Source: Planctomycetota bacterium (GTDB lineage Bacteria > Planctomycetota > Planctomycetia > Pirellulales > UBA7805). Taken from it: 44,644 nt of DNA. The stretch lies in contig JAIOPX010000068.1 in the NCBI GenBank assembly GCA_021413705.1, positions 1 through 44,644 on the forward strand. The letters run 5' to 3'. The notes beneath the pieces were generated by a model. It ran no database searches and was not told where the DNA came from. It saw nothing but the letters and a program-made list of their open reading frames with translations. A program made the position numbers and the translations under genes. Shown here in pieces: positions 42,710-44,644 of the stretch. Position 1 is the first letter of the stretch; every line of letters starts with the position of its first letter.

Positions 42710-43939
42710 ATGCCGGCACTGTTCTGCGCGCCAGCCCGTGCCGCCGAGTGGCCGCGGTTTCGCGGACCCAACGGCGAGGGGCATGCGCCGGCCGTCGCAG
42801 TGCCCGACAAATGGACCGATCAGGACTATCGCTGGAAGGCCGACCTGCCGGGGATCGGACATTCCTCGCCAGTCATCTCGGGAAAACTGCTGGTCGTTAC
42901 CAGCGCAGAGGCCGACAAGAGCAAGCTCCATGTGCTGGCCTATGACGCAGAGAGCGGCCAGCGCAAGTGGCAAACCGAGTTAGAGTCTCCTCCGCTACGC
43001 ATGCACGCCCGCAATTCCGGCGCTACCAGCACCCCGGCCATCGACGCGGCCCAAGTTTATGTGACGGGAATCGGGCCGAAGGGATATTTTGTGGCGGCCC
43101 TGAGCCTAGCCGACGGACACGAAGCGTGGCGCAAGGAGTTGGGACCGTTTGCCGCACAGCACGGCTTTGGGCCGTCCCCCATTCTGCATGGAGACACCTT
43201 GATAGTCCCCAACGATCAAGACGGCGAGAGTTTTGTCCTGGCCTTGGACTCCGCTACCGGCAAAGAACGCTGGCGCGCGGCACGCCGCAGCGGCCGGGCG
43301 TCGTATAGCGCCCCTTGTGTGTATGAACCGGCGGGACGGAAGGCGGAGTTGATTCTCACCAGCCCTGACAACGGCATGACCGGGATCGACCTGGAAACCG
43401 GCGGACTGAACTGGTCGCTCGACGTTTTTCCCGAGCGGACGGTCGGTTCACCCGTGGTGGCCGGTGATTTGATCCTGGCCAACTGCGGAAAAGGTAATGG
43501 TGGCCATTCGTTGGTCGCTGTTCGGCCGCCACTAGCCCCGGATGGAAAACCCGAACTCGTCTACACGCTCACCAACTCCGTGCCCTATGTGCCCACACCC
43601 GTGGTGCGCGACAAGTTGTTGTTTCTGATCCACGACATGGGCATGGCCAGTTGCCACGAACTGGCCACGGGTAAGCGGCTGTGGAACAAGCGACTCGGCG
43701 GCAATTTTTCCGGTTCCCCGGTGTTAGTGGGAGACCGCTTGTTCGCCATCACCAATGACGGAGACGTGGTGGTGCTGGCCGCCGTGCAGGAATTCAAGGA
43801 GCCCACCCGCACACCGCTGGGCCAAACCAGCCGCTCCACGCCGGCCGTGGCCTTGGGGCACATCTATCTGCGAACGCAATCGAAACTCTTCTGCCTGGGC
43901 GGGGGGGCGAAAGTCGCGGGCAACCTCCGTGTGCCGTAA
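42599..43939 (+). CDS. Exported PQQ-type beta-propeller protein
   Basis: 446 residues from ATG 42599 (other starts are possible). Signal peptide: basic RIRK, then FCAHSLFILCVSVSLWFMPA, cleaved near ARAA-EWPRF. Mature part begins EWPRFRGPNGEGHAPAVAVP, the standard opening of planctomycete PQQ-like repeat proteins. It is followed by propeller blades with repeated W/G patterns (YDAESGQRKWQTELESPP, LDSATGKERWRAARRSG, IDLETGGLNWSLDVFPE, LATGKRLWNKRLGG). No catalytic motif of quinoproteins is seen, so it may be a scaffold or binding protein. The upstream part of the frame (42470-42598) is repeat sequence, and the signal peptide itself is encoded by the repeat's right arm. Confidence 0.85.
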   Translation: MVGDQATTWRHPNVLQRIRKFCAHSLFILCVSVSLWFMPALFCAPARAAEWPRFRGPNGEGHAPAVAVPDKWTDQDYRWKADLPGIGHSSPVISGKLLVVTSAEADKSKLHVLAYDAESGQRKWQTELESPPLRMHARNSGATSTPAIDAAQVYVTGIGPKGYFVAALSLADGHEAWRKELGPFAAQHGFGPSPILHGDTLIVPNDQDGESFVLALDSATGKERWRAARRSGRASYSAPCVYEPAGRKAELILTSPDNGMTGIDLETGGLNWSLDVFPERTVGSPVVAGDLILANCGKGNGGHSLVAVRPPLAPDGKPELVYTLTNSVPYVPTPVVRDKLLFLIHDMGMASCHELATGKRLWNKRLGGNFSGSPVLVGDRLFAITNDGDVVVLAAVQEFKEPTRTPLGQTSRSTPAVALGHIYLRTQSKLFCLGGGAKVAGNLRVP

Positions 43940-43968
43940 ACCACAGTCGAAATCATCGAGAAAAAGCC

Positions 43969-44172
43969 ATGGTCACAAACGACCAGGAAATGAGCGCTAC
44001 TCAGAATCGGGTCCGACACTTTCAGGACCAACTGGCTCAACTGCGCAAAGTGGAGGCGAATCGGGTCAACTTCCGGCTGTCCGCTTCAGGATTTCTCATC
44101 GAGATCGATCGGCTGCAATTGGAAATCCGTGAATACTTGTCGCGACCCGAGCAGGCGACGTCTCATGCCTGA
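43969..44172 (+). CDS. Small conserved cytoplasmic protein, unknown
   Basis: 67 residues, highly charged, largely helical: RVRHFQDQLAQLRKVEANRV then NFRLSASGFLIEIDRLQLEI and REYLSRP. The NFRLSASGFL-ID-QLE-REYL pattern is one I associate with short planctomycete proteins; its function is unknown. It starts 29 bases after the PQQ gene on the same strand, so it may share its transcript. Confidence 0.65.
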   Translation: MVTNDQEMSATQNRVRHFQDQLAQLRKVEANRVNFRLSASGFLIEIDRLQLEIREYLSRPEQATSHA

Positions 44173-44206
44173 GCGATTCTGGTCACAGTCACTCTGAGGT
44201 TCGATC

Positions 44207-44644
44207 ATGGACGACGTATCGCAGTTCATTCGTTCATTTGGTGATGCAGATGAAAACCGGATCGCTTTTGCCTGGAATGGCAAGCACGGCGAGCATTTTT
44301 CAGACGCCAACTACGAGTTCCGCAAAGCAGTACTGGAATCAGTCTGTGCCGCAATCTCCGCTGCTCCTTTGCCTCTCGTTCGTGATCTATTCCGCGCAGA
44401 AACAGAGTTTTCTCGTGAAGCGTGGTGTATAGACTTACGAGTTCGTAAACTCGCGGAAACGATGCTGATGCGGGGTGGCACCGAATGTCTTATGCCATTC
44501 CTTATTGGAAAGCACCAGTCCTTTGACGCTTCCCTGGCATGTGCCTCGATACAAATAGCGCCTCAGTTGGCGACTTCGCTTCTGATGGAAGTGAATCGGC
44601 TGCTCGCATCCCATCCGAATGAGTTCGACGAACGCCTGCTCACA
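44207..44644 (+). CDS. Unknown protein, 3' end beyond the window
   Basis: An open frame of 146 codons from ATG 44207 runs off the right edge without a stop. It begins MDDVSQFIRSFGDADENRIA then FAWNGKHGEHFSDANYEFRK, and looks helical and charged, without signal peptide. TGAGG about 6-10 bases upstream may be a ribosome site. I recognise no family. Its first 70 bases are partly more AT-rich than the neighbours. Confidence 0.5.
   Translation, partial: MDDVSQFIRSFGDADENRIAFAWNGKHGEHFSDANYEFRKAVLESVCAAISAAPLPLVRDLFRAETEFSREAWCIDLRVRKLAETMLMRGGTECLMPFLIGKHQSFDASLACASIQIAPQLATSLLMEVNRLLASHPNEFDERLLT

Overview
The window looks like a chromosomal segment of a planctomycete, most likely of the Pirellulales type. 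The reasons are: three exported sulfatases in tandem; small membrane proteins of the 'M(D/E)ENPYxS' and 'RFQFxIRxLL' kinds that fill planctomycete genomes; a long Gly/Arg/Pro-rich exported TPR protein; a eukaryote-like UDP-sugar pyrophosphorylase; an exported PQQ-type beta-propeller; an Uma2 nuclease; and many dispersed palindromic repeats between genes. The lineage is inferred from gene content. No rRNA, tRNA or CRISPR array was seen. A Kdo transferase indicates a Gram-negative, LPS-type envelope.

Layout. 1-1782 (-): start of a complex I operon, nuoA-nuoB-nuoC-nuoD (nuoD cut by the window edge), with a perfect CRP-like inverted repeat upstream. 2238-5272: M20 peptidase, small Tyr-rich exported protein, and a low-complexity protein with an HTH-like core. 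5600-8620: an accessory patch of small and broken genes. It holds a duplicated two-gene cassette (short NPY protein plus RTLL membrane protein), two damaged LRR-type paralogs, a lipoprotein, a zinc-ribbon protein with a strong terminator, and a decayed toxin fragment. 8787-10913: Uma2 nuclease and a ParD/ParE-like module beside a metallo-beta-lactamase-fold gene; the module is flanked by direct copies of that gene's 3' end, and the toxin is frameshifted.

11162-26036 is mostly housekeeping on the minus strand: NAD-dependent epimerase-like protein, RuvX, exported alpha/beta hydrolase, mannose-1-P guanylyltransferase, UAP1-type pyrophosphorylase, two membrane proteins, MetK, WaaA, an exported protein overlapping an archaemetzincin-like protease, and an enlarged SecA. 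26293-37086 is all on the plus strand: a PhnP-like hydrolase, then six consecutive exported proteins (HhH/ComEA-like, SgcJ-like, Gly-rich TPR protein, three sulfatases), which reads as one export and sulfated-glycan utilisation block. 37147-40283 (-): Prc/Tsp protease and a two-domain CbiX-like chelatase. 40578-44644 (+): FHA-GAF-sigma-54 activator, PQQ beta-propeller, a small conserved protein, and an unknown gene running off the edge.

The most unusual features are: (i) several families of palindromic repeats, one forming nested inverted pairs three times and supplying the signal peptide of the PQQ protein, another supplying the NuoB tail; (ii) a recurrent promoter layout (-10 box, about six bases, start codon) that predicts leaderless mRNAs; (iii) the direct-repeat-flanked toxin-antitoxin module with a second decayed copy about 3 kb away; (iv) a SecA with three similar motifs in its C-terminal region. 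All statements come from reading the sequence; no database search was possible.
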